A stretch of 64,000 bases of DNA from Maribacter sp. MJ134 (GTDB lineage Bacteria; Bacteroidota; Bacteroidia; Flavobacteriales; Flavobacteriaceae), in the NCBI RefSeq assembly GCF_003970695.1, contig NZ_CP034570.1, positions 2,356,001 through 2,420,000 of the forward strand, read 5' to 3'. The first letter of the stretch is position 1; every line of letters starts with the position of its first letter. This document shows positions 37,290-46,023 of this stretch, piece by piece. A program made the position numbers and the translations under genes. Under the pieces are notes generated by a model that worked only from the letters and a program-made list of their open reading frames with translations, was not told the DNA's origin and did not search any database.

Positions 37290-38291
37290 ATGAAAAATAT
37301 ACGTATCACTTATTTATTTCTTTTGTTTCTTGGCACTTGCCTTATACATTCCCAAAATCAGGATTCGCTAAATGAATGGAAAACTATAGAAACAAATGGA
37401 CTTCCTTTGGCACGGCATGAAAACAGTTTTGTCTCTATTGGACAAAATTTTTATTTGTTAGGCGGAAGAGGCCTAAAACCCATATCCATATACAATGTAG
37501 ATAGCCATACGTGGACGACGGGTTCCACTCCTCCTATTGAAATTCATCATTTTCAAGGGGTTACATACAATAACAAAATCTATGTTATCGGAGCCATGAC
37601 TGGAAAGTACCCTTATGAGACTCCCCTGCCGCATATGCTAATTTATGATGCTAGTACGGACACGTGGGAAAAGGGCCCTGAAATACCGAAAGAAAGAAGA
37701 AGAGGCTCCTGTGGTGTAGTAGTTGATGGAAATAGTGTTTATATGGTCAGCGGAATTGTTGACGGGCACAACAGCACACACGTGCCGTGGCTTGACCGCT
37801 ATGATTTTAAAACGGGAAAATGGACAGTTTTAGCGGATGCACCAAGAGCACGAGACCATTTTCAAGCAGCTATTGGCGGTGGTAAAATTTATGCTGCTGG
37901 GGGAAGAAATTCATCCTACGCTACGAAGCAAACTTTTGAGCTCACCATTCCAGAAGTTGATGTTTTCGATATAGAAAGTAACATATGGACCACTCTGAAA
38001 GAAAGCGGAAATATACCTACCGAAAGAGCAGGTACTACTTCTGTTCTACATAACAACCAACTTATCGTTATTGGAGGAGAAAGTAGCAGTCAGGAAAGTG
38101 CTCATGACCATGTAGAGGCACTACATCTTAAAACGATGAAATGGAATGAATTACAACCGTTAAATAGGGGAAGGCATGGCACCCAAGCAATTGTACATAA
38201 AGATGCTATCTATATTGCGGCGGGTTGTGGTAATAGGGCCGGAAAACCGGAATTAGACTCCCTAGAGAAGTTGCCGTTAAAAACCAACTAG
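37290..38291 (+). CDS. Secreted Kelch-repeat beta-propeller protein
   Basis: 333 residues from the ATG at 37290, which opens a normal signal peptide (LFLLFLGTCLIHSQ). An in-frame ATG at 37182 would add 36 residues unlike a signal peptide and overlap promoter C. Six or so Kelch blades are visible (FYLLGGRG, then IYVIGAMTG, VYMVSGIVDG, IYAAGGRNS, LIVIGGES and IYIAAGCG, each followed by a Trp-containing strand). Related propellers include NanM-type sugar mutarotases, but no activity can be assigned. Its stop overlaps the stop of the convergent lactonase gene by 3 bp (CTAG). Confidence 0.87.
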   Translation: MKNIRITYLFLLFLGTCLIHSQNQDSLNEWKTIETNGLPLARHENSFVSIGQNFYLLGGRGLKPISIYNVDSHTWTTGSTPPIEIHHFQGVTYNNKIYVIGAMTGKYPYETPLPHMLIYDASTDTWEKGPEIPKERRRGSCGVVVDGNSVYMVSGIVDGHNSTHVPWLDRYDFKTGKWTVLADAPRARDHFQAAIGGGKIYAAGGRNSSYATKQTFELTIPEVDVFDIESNIWTTLKESGNIPTERAGTTSVLHNNQLIVIGGESSSQESAHDHVEALHLKTMKWNELQPLNRGRHGTQAIVHKDAIYIAAGCGNRAGKPELDSLEKLPLKTN

Positions 38292-39430
38292 TACCTTTTG
38301 TAAGTGCGCATTTGAAGGCTGGAAGGATTATTAAAGGGCAACTCTGTTGCTAGTTTAGTGAGCTCTCCCGTAACCGAATCCCGTTCAAACACGATGATAT
38401 TATTAGAAAACTGATTGGCTACCAATAAGAATTTCCCTGATGGGCTTATAACAAAGTTTCGCGGGTGTTTACCGTATGTTGGCACATGTCCCACTGCGTT
38501 TAAACTACCTGTTTCTTGATTAATTAAAAAAATAGAAATAGAATCTTCCTTAGGGCCACGGTTAGAGGCATACAAGAATTTTCCGTCTGGAGAAATATGG
38601 ATATCCGCTGACCTATATATCTCTTGCTTCGTTGCGTAGGATTGATAATCCGCTAAAAATTCTAAATGACCGTTGTCATATGTGTATGCAGCGACCTTAC
38701 CGCTTAATTCGGACACGCCATATCCGAACTTACCATTGGGATGGAAGGTAAAGTGCCTTGGACCACTACCTGGTTTTACGGGAATTTCTTTTGATGGCTG
38801 CAATCGCAAAGAATCGGCTTCAATGTCAGTTACCTTAAAGGCACGTATTTTATCGGCCCCTAAATCCTGTCCAAATAAAAACTGCCCATCAGGTGAAAAA
38901 TTTGTAGAATGCAAATGCGCTTCGTCCTGCCTTCCTTTTACGATACTACTATCATTAAATTCCACTAGTTGATGATACGGTGCTAAACTTCCATCGGTTT
39001 CAATTTGAAAAAAGGAAATGCCAGCATCGGTGTAGTTGGAATTCACTAAATATTTTCTGTCAGGATGTAAAGAAAGGTGTGCGGGGTTGCGTCCTCCAGC
39101 ACTTTGCACGTTAAGTAATTTCAACGAACCGGTTAAGGAATCTACGGCGAACGCAGCTACTTTTCCATGGGTAGGCAACTGACTTTCCATTACGGAGTAA
39201 AGATGCTTACCATCTATGGCAATTTTTAAGAATGATGGATTAATCAATGAATCTACTTTAGAGCGAAAGAAAAGTTCTCCAGTTGCATCGTCAAACTCAT
39301 AGACATGTATACCATCACTTGGTGCGCCTTCAGTAAAGCTGCCAACAAAAAGTAAAGTTTTTGAAGGTTTCTTTACACAGGACATGAAAGAAGCGATTAG
39401 AATAAGTGATAAAACGATATACTTTCTCAT
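38288..39430 (-). CDS. Lactonase-family (PF10282) seven-bladed propeller lipoprotein
   Basis: 380 residues with a lipoprotein signal (LIASFMSC, Cys18). Repeated motifs HLYSVMES, HLSLHPDRKYLVNSNY, HLHSTNFSPDGQFL, RHFTFHPNGKFGY, DIHISPDGKFLYASNRG and PRNFVISPSGKFLLVANQ define the 6-phosphogluconolactonase-like lactonase family, including its conserved His and Arg in the blades. Being exported, it probably hydrolyses a sugar lactone outside the cytoplasm, for example one made by an oxidoreductase of the locus. That substrate is inferred. It heads or joins a minus-strand run of genes. Confidence 0.9.
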   Translation of the reverse strand: MRKYIVLSLILIASFMSCVKKPSKTLLFVGSFTEGAPSDGIHVYEFDDATGELFFRSKVDSLINPSFLKIAIDGKHLYSVMESQLPTHGKVAAFAVDSLTGSLKLLNVQSAGGRNPAHLSLHPDRKYLVNSNYTDAGISFFQIETDGSLAPYHQLVEFNDSSIVKGRQDEAHLHSTNFSPDGQFLFGQDLGADKIRAFKVTDIEADSLRLQPSKEIPVKPGSGPRHFTFHPNGKFGYGVSELSGKVAAYTYDNGHLEFLADYQSYATKQEIYRSADIHISPDGKFLYASNRGPKEDSISIFLINQETGSLNAVGHVPTYGKHPRNFVISPSGKFLLVANQFSNNIIVFERDSVTGELTKLATELPFNNPSSLQMRTYKRY

Positions 39431-39474
39431 AAGGAATAGGCTTCATTAAAGCTAAGTTAGTATTAAAACAATTG

Positions 39475-40632
39475 TCACAGCCATAACAAAGGATAACGCA
39501 CTGGCATATTTCGGATTATTTCTGGGGTGTTAAAATCCGCTTCTAAATTGTTCCATAACACCAAATAGGCCTCGTTTTTAGTGGCCATACCTCCAAAAAA
39601 CAAGAATGGGTGCCGAACAGGCCATTCCTCCCAAAACATAACGTCTTGGGCATAAGGCCATTTTGTTTTATCCGTTACATATGGAAAAAGAAACGAGATG
39701 CCTTTTAGAATACCTTTATTATCATTTGTTCTATAATCAAATAGGTTTTCCTCTGATGATGAAAGTACTTGACATAATGCGGTCATCACATCCAAATTAA
39801 AAAGAGAATATCCGTAAGGCTTCGTGCGTTTCAATTCTAAAGGAAAAGAACCGTCTATGTCCATTTGATTGGGCAGTAATACCGTCTTATACATTTTTAT
39901 CGCGTAATCGGTTTGTTCTTCATTACCAACAAGTTCTGCAAAAACCGCTACTTGGAGTGCCCAACAGACACTATGATTATTTCCATTATCTCGCTCAGCT
40001 ATGCCGTAAGGGTGGGTAGTTATCCAATCTAAATATTGAGAAAACCAGCTTTTGATTCCCTTTAATTCCTCCATGGATAAAACATCGGTATCGGCTATTG
40101 CCATAACGGCTTTGGCAACTTCTAATAGATGAATGGTATCTATAATTCCAATACCCCTACCGGTAACCCTTCCCATTATGGCTTGCCCGAAAAGAAGGTT
40201 TGGATTCATTTTAGTATCCTCATCTAAAAACCACGCTTTTAGATGTGGCAACAGGTAATGGGCATATTTTTTATCACCGGTGATAAGATAAGCTGAGCCT
40301 AATGCTCCTGAAATCTGACTGAAACGAATCATAGCCTCTCGGTGCGCGGTAAAATTTTCAGGATTGGTCATCCCGTCCTTTCTCATATAAGGTCCTTTGG
40401 GATTCTCGGGGTCTGGCCACCAATAGTCGCCCTCGGAATAAAAATCGTTCTTACCACCGGCGCTACGTTCACAAACAAAAGCACTTACCGTAACAGGTTT
40501 TAATTTAGAATAATCATTGGCAAGCTTCAGAACTCTTTTCTTCTCTTTATCAAAGATTACATTTTCATGATTTGTCTGTGCGCTCCCGTACGCAACAAAC
40601 AATAGTAAAAGCCAATATCCTACATATTTCAT
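39475..40632 (-). CDS. Second alginate-lyase-superfamily (PF05426) lyase, PL38-like
   Basis: 385 residues with a signal peptide ending AYGSAQ. Family landmarks: YWWPDPENPKGPY, then MNPNLLFGQAIMGRVTGRGIGIID, GNNHSVCWALQ and DGSFPLELKRTKPYGYSLFNLD. It aligns with the paralogue at 23103-24344 over the whole catalytic core but is clearly diverged, and it lacks the basic N-terminal extension of that protein. It lies in the GH88/GH2 gene run of the minus strand, 72 bp after GH2, so it likely cuts a uronate-containing backbone whose ends GH88 then trims. Confidence 0.86.
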   Translation of the reverse strand: MKYVGYWLLLLFVAYGSAQTNHENVIFDKEKKRVLKLANDYSKLKPVTVSAFVCERSAGGKNDFYSEGDYWWPDPENPKGPYMRKDGMTNPENFTAHREAMIRFSQISGALGSAYLITGDKKYAHYLLPHLKAWFLDEDTKMNPNLLFGQAIMGRVTGRGIGIIDTIHLLEVAKAVMAIADTDVLSMEELKGIKSWFSQYLDWITTHPYGIAERDNGNNHSVCWALQVAVFAELVGNEEQTDYAIKMYKTVLLPNQMDIDGSFPLELKRTKPYGYSLFNLDVMTALCQVLSSSEENLFDYRTNDNKGILKGISFLFPYVTDKTKWPYAQDVMFWEEWPVRHPFLFFGGMATKNEAYLVLWNNLEADFNTPEIIRNMPVRYPLLWL

Positions 40633-40704
40633 ACGCTTAATTTACTTAAAATGCCATGATTGCATAACACAACCACGGCATTCACCTAACAACTCAACTC
40701 GTAA

Positions 40705-43113
40705 TTATTTCTCAATGGTTAAATAGGTTCCTTTAAAATTTTGGTTCAGCACCATTACCTTTAGGGCATCCTGCGTTTCATTGGGTATAATTTCTATAGA
40801 TGCCTTCCCGTTGGCCATACCGATAATTTCACTTCCGGTAGGTGTTCCTTGATGCTTTAAACTTCGTCCACCCTCTAAGGTTTGAAAGTACACTTTATCC
40901 TCATAATCCAAACAGCGCAAGCCATTTGCATCCACAGCAATGGCCGTGACCAAATAATTTCCATTCTCCATTTTTTGCGCGGAAAGTTCTAAACCTTTAG
41001 CTGTTTCATTTTTTGTATATCGGTAATTCAATAATAACGAATCCGTTACCATAGTACCGTTTTTATACCTTGCCTTTGCGATAAGTTCATTAGCGCCCTC
41101 GATAAAATTTACGTCCCAAGTTAAACCTGATGCAGGGAATGCTGTAATATCTTTTGACCTAAGACCCAACGATTTTCCATTATGGAATAGGGTAACTTCA
41201 TCGCAGTTGCTAAAAACACTAATGGTCCTTGCTAAATCTTCAGGGCCCTGGCGTTCGGTCCATGTATGTGATTCAATATAAGCAAAAGGTTCTTTGCCCC
41301 AATAACTCTTAAATACGTAGTAAGCATCCTTTGGGTTACCCGAACGATCAACCAATCCTTTTTGGTTCATGTACGGAATATCATTTTCTGGACGCAGAGG
41401 TGTACCAAAATCTTTGAAGGCCCATTGCGCGTTACCCACGAAGGTAGAATCGGTTTCCGTAATTCGTAAATGCCAATCAAAAAGATCTACCATATAATTC
41501 TCGCTCCAGTCGCCAATTTGAGCGATGTTAGCAACTTTGGTTTGTACAATGGCTTCTTCCCAACCGTCAGAGTTAATAACGCCCTCTCCTGTGATAGGGT
41601 TTTCCGTATGCCTTCCTACGTGGCTAGAGCCCCCGTATTCCGCGTGCAAAAAACTTTTGTATTTGGGCTTGTAGGTATCCAAAGCCTTTTGATAACTTTT
41701 ATAACTACCCGAATACCATCCCGACCAGATAGATGGTGAGAAAACATCCACGATATCTGCGCCTTCATAATATTTACGTATCGCCGTTTTTCTATTCGGG
41801 TCTAACTCGTGGGCTATGGTATTCAATTCGGTCAAGAAAGTGTTCATTTTACCCGTATCATCTCCACCTTCAAAATCTGGCAACCAATACATTTCATTCC
41901 CTAATGACCAAATAATGATGCTCGGATGGTTATAGTTTTGAGTAATTATTTCCTTTAGCATATTCTTGGTATTGGTCTGCCAAACAGCTTCTCCTAAACC
42001 ACCTCTGCACCAAGGCAATTCGTCCCAAACAAGTAGTCCTAGCTCGTCACATGCCTTGTAAATTTCTGGATCTTGGGGATAGTGTGCCAACCGAACAAAA
42101 TTGGCTCCCATCTCCTTGATCATTTCCATGTCCTTCCTATGAAGTTCATTGGACATGGCCGCTCCTACTCCAGCATGCTCTTCATGACGGTGTGTTCCTC
42201 GCAATAAGACGCGACGTCCATTTAAGAAAAACGGTCCGTTTTCTACAAACTCGAACCAGCGGAAACCTACCCTATCGGATACTTTGTCCATCTCCTTTTT
42301 TCCCTTTTTCAAAAAAACATCGATGGTATATAAGTTCGGATTATCAATATCCCAAAGTTTAGGTTCCACAATATTCTCTATAGTAATCGTAGCAGAGCCC
42401 CCTTGAACAAGACCCGTTTTTGAAATGACTACATTCCCATCTGGGCTTTTCAAAATAATCTCAACCCCATACCCTTTTAAATCTTCTTTTGATTCTATGG
42501 GTACAGCAATTTGCAAGGAAGCTGATTCCTTAGATACTTTAGGTGTAGTTACCTGTATCTTTCCAATAGCCGTACTAGGTTTGGTCTTAAGCCAAACATC
42601 CCTAGTAATACCACCATAAATAAAGAAATCGCTCTTTTGAGAAGGAATGATATCTGGATTGTAGCCACTATCGACTTTTACGTATACTTCGTTTTTTCCC
42701 TTTTTGATATAGGGGGTAATATCGATTTCAAAACCAATATATCCCCCGATGTGGTTTCCTGCTCTTTGACCGTTAACAAATACGGTAGTTGTGATATTGG
42801 AGCCTTCAAAGTAAAGGAAGTATTGACGATTATTAATAATTTTTTCGATTAATACATCCTTTTTATACCAACTTATCGACCTTCGGTAGCCCGGCTCATT
42901 ATCGGTTACATCTTCACTGTTCCAGGTATGTGGTAAGTTTATGTTTACCCAATTCGTCTGTGCTTTAGCATTATTCAACTCTTCTGTTGCATGCTCAAGA
43001 TAAGACCAATTTTCATTGATGACCTGCGCTGTTCTAACTTCTGCTTGACCAAACATATTGATGCAGCCTAGTAACACAAGAACAATAGAAAGAATACTAA
43101 GATTAAATTTCAT
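40705..43113 (-). CDS. GH2 beta-galactosidase/beta-glucuronidase-type enzyme
   Basis: 802 residues with a signal peptide (LSIVLVLLGCINMFGQ; possible lipidation Cys17). Order: GH2 sugar-binding jelly roll (about 30-180), Ig-like domain (185-285), TIM barrel (290-590), C-terminal beta domain (615-795). Acid/base E407 is in S-L-G-N-E and nucleophile E492 in H-A-E-Y-G-G. FLNGRRVLLRGTHRHEEHAG is the usual barrel entry. It removes terminal beta-galactose, beta-glucuronate or similar. Neighbouring GH88 and lyase-fold genes favour an acidic substrate, but this is not certain. Confidence 0.93.
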   Translation of the reverse strand: MKFNLSILSIVLVLLGCINMFGQAEVRTAQVINENWSYLEHATEELNNAKAQTNWVNINLPHTWNSEDVTDNEPGYRRSISWYKKDVLIEKIINNRQYFLYFEGSNITTTVFVNGQRAGNHIGGYIGFEIDITPYIKKGKNEVYVKVDSGYNPDIIPSQKSDFFIYGGITRDVWLKTKPSTAIGKIQVTTPKVSKESASLQIAVPIESKEDLKGYGVEIILKSPDGNVVISKTGLVQGGSATITIENIVEPKLWDIDNPNLYTIDVFLKKGKKEMDKVSDRVGFRWFEFVENGPFFLNGRRVLLRGTHRHEEHAGVGAAMSNELHRKDMEMIKEMGANFVRLAHYPQDPEIYKACDELGLLVWDELPWCRGGLGEAVWQTNTKNMLKEIITQNYNHPSIIIWSLGNEMYWLPDFEGGDDTGKMNTFLTELNTIAHELDPNRKTAIRKYYEGADIVDVFSPSIWSGWYSGSYKSYQKALDTYKPKYKSFLHAEYGGSSHVGRHTENPITGEGVINSDGWEEAIVQTKVANIAQIGDWSENYMVDLFDWHLRITETDSTFVGNAQWAFKDFGTPLRPENDIPYMNQKGLVDRSGNPKDAYYVFKSYWGKEPFAYIESHTWTERQGPEDLARTISVFSNCDEVTLFHNGKSLGLRSKDITAFPASGLTWDVNFIEGANELIAKARYKNGTMVTDSLLLNYRYTKNETAKGLELSAQKMENGNYLVTAIAVDANGLRCLDYEDKVYFQTLEGGRSLKHQGTPTGSEIIGMANGKASIEIIPNETQDALKVMVLNQNFKGTYLTIEK

Positions 43114-43223
43114 TTTAAACTTTTAATAATGATAAACAAGCCGATTTTAAGGGGCTTTTGGTATGGTCTATTAGGGCCTATGGATATAACAATTAAGGGA
43201 GACAAAAAGCCATATTATAATTG

Positions 43224-44420
43224 CTAGTTTAACCTCGAAATACTGTTTTGTCTTAGCAAGGCCTCTAGAAAATAATAGTCCCCATAAACAATAGGCTCAT
43301 CCATCTCATCTTTTTTAGGCCAATTTCCCGTACTATGATCTAAAATGAATGGTGCATTTATACCAGCGTCCAAAACATATTCCTTCGTTCGTAAGTTATC
43401 CAAGACCTTATCCGCATATTCCTTATATCTAGGGTCATCATCATATTTCATAAGCTCATAAAATGCAGAAGCTATTACAGTAGCGGCGGAAACATCCCTA
43501 ACCGCGTTTGGAAGAGCTGGGTCGTTAAAATCCCAATATGGTATACCATCTTCTCTTAAATTTGGATGACTTAAGTAAAAGGAAGCACTAGCTTTGGCCT
43601 GTTCTAAATAGTTCACATTTTTTGTATACCTATAGCACATGGTAAACCCGTAAATACCCCAAGCTTGGCCTCTAGCCCAGGCGGAATCGGCATTATATCC
43701 TTGATGGGTGACTTTATCCTTTACCTTCCCAGAAATAGTATCGTATACTACCACATGATAGCTGCTATTATCTTCTCTAAAATGGTTCTTCATTGTTGTG
43801 TTGGCGTGGGATATTGCGATTTTGTGATAGGTACTATCTCCAGAAATCCGAGTAGCTTCGAATAACAATTCCAGATTCATCATATTATCTATAATAACCG
43901 GAAATTCCCAAATATCCTCGTTAAAATCCCAAGATCGTAAACTTCCAACGGTTTCATTGAAACGCGTAGATAAGGTTTTTGCGCTCTCAACGACAATTTC
44001 GTCGTACTGTATATTTCCTTGAACCTTCAATCCCTGTCCAAAACTTGAAAACACCTTAAAGCCCATGTCGTGCGTGACACCATTAAATTTCTCTCTTTCC
44101 ATAAAAATGGTCCAAGCCTTTGCACGCTCTTTGTAATCGTTATTTCCCGTTAGTTGATAGAGCTGCCAAAGATTACCTGGAAAAAAACCACTGGTCCAAT
44201 CCTTGGAAGGTACTTTTTTAATAGTTGTTGTCTCGGCAGTATAACTTCTTGGAAACGCTAGGGAATCTAGAGGGTACGTCAGTAATTTTTGATAACGAAC
44301 CTGTAGTAGGGAATCTATCGTTATAGCACCGGTGTTTTTATCATCTTTGCCATCGGTTTTGCACGCACTAAAAAGCAATACAAAACCAATAGCTAAGACA
44401 ACATAGCTAACTCTGTTCAT
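43224..44420 (-). CDS. GH88 unsaturated glucuronyl hydrolase (lipoprotein)
   Basis: 398 residues with a lipoprotein signal (FVLLFSAC, Cys20). T-H-D118-M-G-F and I-I-D178-N-M-M-N-L-E give the two catalytic aspartates, 60 residues apart as in characterised Bacillus UGL (D88/D149). HQGYNADSAWARGQAWGIYGF is also diagnostic. The enzyme hydrates the double bond of 4,5-unsaturated glucuronate at the non-reducing end of lyase products, releasing it for conversion to the KduI substrate. It lies 63 bp after susD, separated by a strong hairpin. Confidence 0.95.
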   Translation of the reverse strand: MNRVSYVVLAIGFVLLFSACKTDGKDDKNTGAITIDSLLQVRYQKLLTYPLDSLAFPRSYTAETTTIKKVPSKDWTSGFFPGNLWQLYQLTGNNDYKERAKAWTIFMEREKFNGVTHDMGFKVFSSFGQGLKVQGNIQYDEIVVESAKTLSTRFNETVGSLRSWDFNEDIWEFPVIIDNMMNLELLFEATRISGDSTYHKIAISHANTTMKNHFREDNSSYHVVVYDTISGKVKDKVTHQGYNADSAWARGQAWGIYGFTMCYRYTKNVNYLEQAKASASFYLSHPNLREDGIPYWDFNDPALPNAVRDVSAATVIASAFYELMKYDDDPRYKEYADKVLDNLRTKEYVLDAGINAPFILDHSTGNWPKKDEMDEPIVYGDYYFLEALLRQNSISRLN

Positions 44421-44435
44421 TCAATTTTTTTTGAA

Positions 44436-44474
44436 AAACTCCTTTAAGTTTTAACATAAAACTTAAAGGAGTTT
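44436..44474 (-). terminator. Strong 17-bp hairpin between susD and GH88
   Basis: The arms 44436-44452 and 44458-44474 are perfectly complementary over 17 bp with a 5-nt loop. On the minus strand the stem begins 9 nt after the susD stop and runs into a T-rich stretch before the GH88 ATG. It could be a partial terminator or an RNA-stabilising structure that keeps susCD message levels above those of the downstream enzymes. Confidence 0.75.
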
Positions 44475-44483
44475 GGTAAGTGA

Positions 44484-46004
44484 TTAGTATCCTGGGTTCT
44501 GTGGTTCAAGGTTCGGATTTCTTGCCAGTTCGTCGGCGAGAATGGGGAATAGGTAATCCCTGCCCGGGTCAAAGTTTTCCTTTAATCCTTCCAGTCCCGA
44601 GGCCCCGAATACTTCTGCACCCAATTGTCTTCTGGCAATATCGTACCATCTCTTGTATTCAAAAGCAAGTTCCCATTTGCGTTCTTCTAGGACCATGTCC
44701 CTAAAGTCTCCCTGCGACATACCTCCCGTTACATCTTCCGGAAAAGCGGAACCGTTACCCGCTCTTGCCCTTGCGCGCACCCTGTTCACATAACCTGCCG
44801 CCTCACCGGAACCCGGACTGGTCTCGTTCAACGCCTCTGCGGCTATCAAGAGTACCTCGGCATAGCGCATCATCATGTAGTTCTGCTGGGACCCCCTACC
44901 GTTACCGGTGGAAGTGACCCCCGTACCACGGGTATACTTGGCGATATGCGGTCTGTTCACGGCTCTGCCCGCCCCGCTTTCCTTAAAAACGGTAAAGGGC
45001 TGTACCACACCGTCAAAAAGCCCGATGGTATCCAGGCTTACGGCCTTCCTATAATCGCGTCCGTCCCATGAATCGTATACGCCCAGTGCCGGAACTCCTA
45101 CGGACCAACCTCCTCCCAGGCCATACTGTTCGTCGTCACGAATGCCCGTAAGTGCGGCCTGATAGTCCCTACCGTCGTCCCCGTTACTGGCCCCTATGAA
45201 ATCCAATACAAAGATCGGTTCACTGGAACCGTCGATCTTAGTGGCGTCGAACAGATCCTGAAAATCGGCTTCCAGACCTAGCCCATAGGCACCTTCGTTG
45301 TCTATAACCCCTTTGGCCTCCGTGTACGCGTTAGCATATTCTCCCATGGTCAAATATACAAGTGCCAAATAGGAATGTGCCGCGGATTTTGCGGGTATGG
45401 ATCTTGCCGCCTGCGTATCGGGCAACCACTGCTTAGCGAATTGAAGGTCTGCGATTATGTTGGCATACACCTCGGCAGCAGGAGTTTTACTGATACTACT
45501 TGCAGCTGCAAGATCAGTTACTGTTTCTGATATGTACGGGATGTCCCCGAATTGCCTTACCAAATGAAAGTAAGCGAAGGCTCTTGCAAAATAGGCCTGT
45601 GCCGTAACCGGGTTCTTGATGGACTCGTCCACGTCCACGTCCTCCGCACCGGCGATAGCTTGGTTGGCGGCGGCTATGATCTGGTAGACCCTAAGCCAGT
45701 ACCCGTCGATCATACCGTTATCCGCTTGCACGGTGAATATGTCGTGGTCGATTCTTCGTTGTGATGTGGTCGGGTCGCCAAAAGCTACCATATCACTTCG
45801 TAACATAAGGGTCAAGGACATTTTCCTTCCCCAGAAATCTTCGTGGGTCATGTGGCCAAAAGCGGCGTTTGCCGCAGTTTGGATATCATTGGTAGATCGG
45901 AAGAAACCGTCCGGGGCCAATAGCCCTATCGGTTCTTCCTCTAGATCGGAGCATCCCATGATCGACAATGCAATGAACGCGAATAAAAATTTACAAGTTT
46001 TCAT
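44484..46004 (-). CDS. susD: SusD/RagB-type glycan-binding lipoprotein
   Basis: 506 residues with a lipoprotein signal (IALSIMGC, Cys18), placing it on the outer membrane. N-terminal TPR-like helices (DIQTAANAAFGHMTHEDFW; AYFARAFAYFHLVRQFGDIPYI) and the C-terminal RagB/SusD signature (MMRYAEVLLIAAEALNE, VNRVRARA, and EERKWELAFEYKRWYDIARR) are clear. It forms the lid over the SusC channel and delivers oligosaccharides to it. susC ends 19 bp upstream. Base composition looks GC-richer than the genes on either side. Confidence 0.96.
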   Translation of the reverse strand: MKTCKFLFAFIALSIMGCSDLEEEPIGLLAPDGFFRSTNDIQTAANAAFGHMTHEDFWGRKMSLTLMLRSDMVAFGDPTTSQRRIDHDIFTVQADNGMIDGYWLRVYQIIAAANQAIAGAEDVDVDESIKNPVTAQAYFARAFAYFHLVRQFGDIPYISETVTDLAAASSISKTPAAEVYANIIADLQFAKQWLPDTQAARSIPAKSAAHSYLALVYLTMGEYANAYTEAKGVIDNEGAYGLGLEADFQDLFDATKIDGSSEPIFVLDFIGASNGDDGRDYQAALTGIRDDEQYGLGGGWSVGVPALGVYDSWDGRDYRKAVSLDTIGLFDGVVQPFTVFKESGAGRAVNRPHIAKYTRGTGVTSTGNGRGSQQNYMMMRYAEVLLIAAEALNETSPGSGEAAGYVNRVRARARAGNGSAFPEDVTGGMSQGDFRDMVLEERKWELAFEYKRWYDIARRQLGAEVFGASGLEGLKENFDPGRDYLFPILADELARNPNLEPQNPGY

Positions 46005-46023
46005 ATTGATTTTTTTTTTGTTT

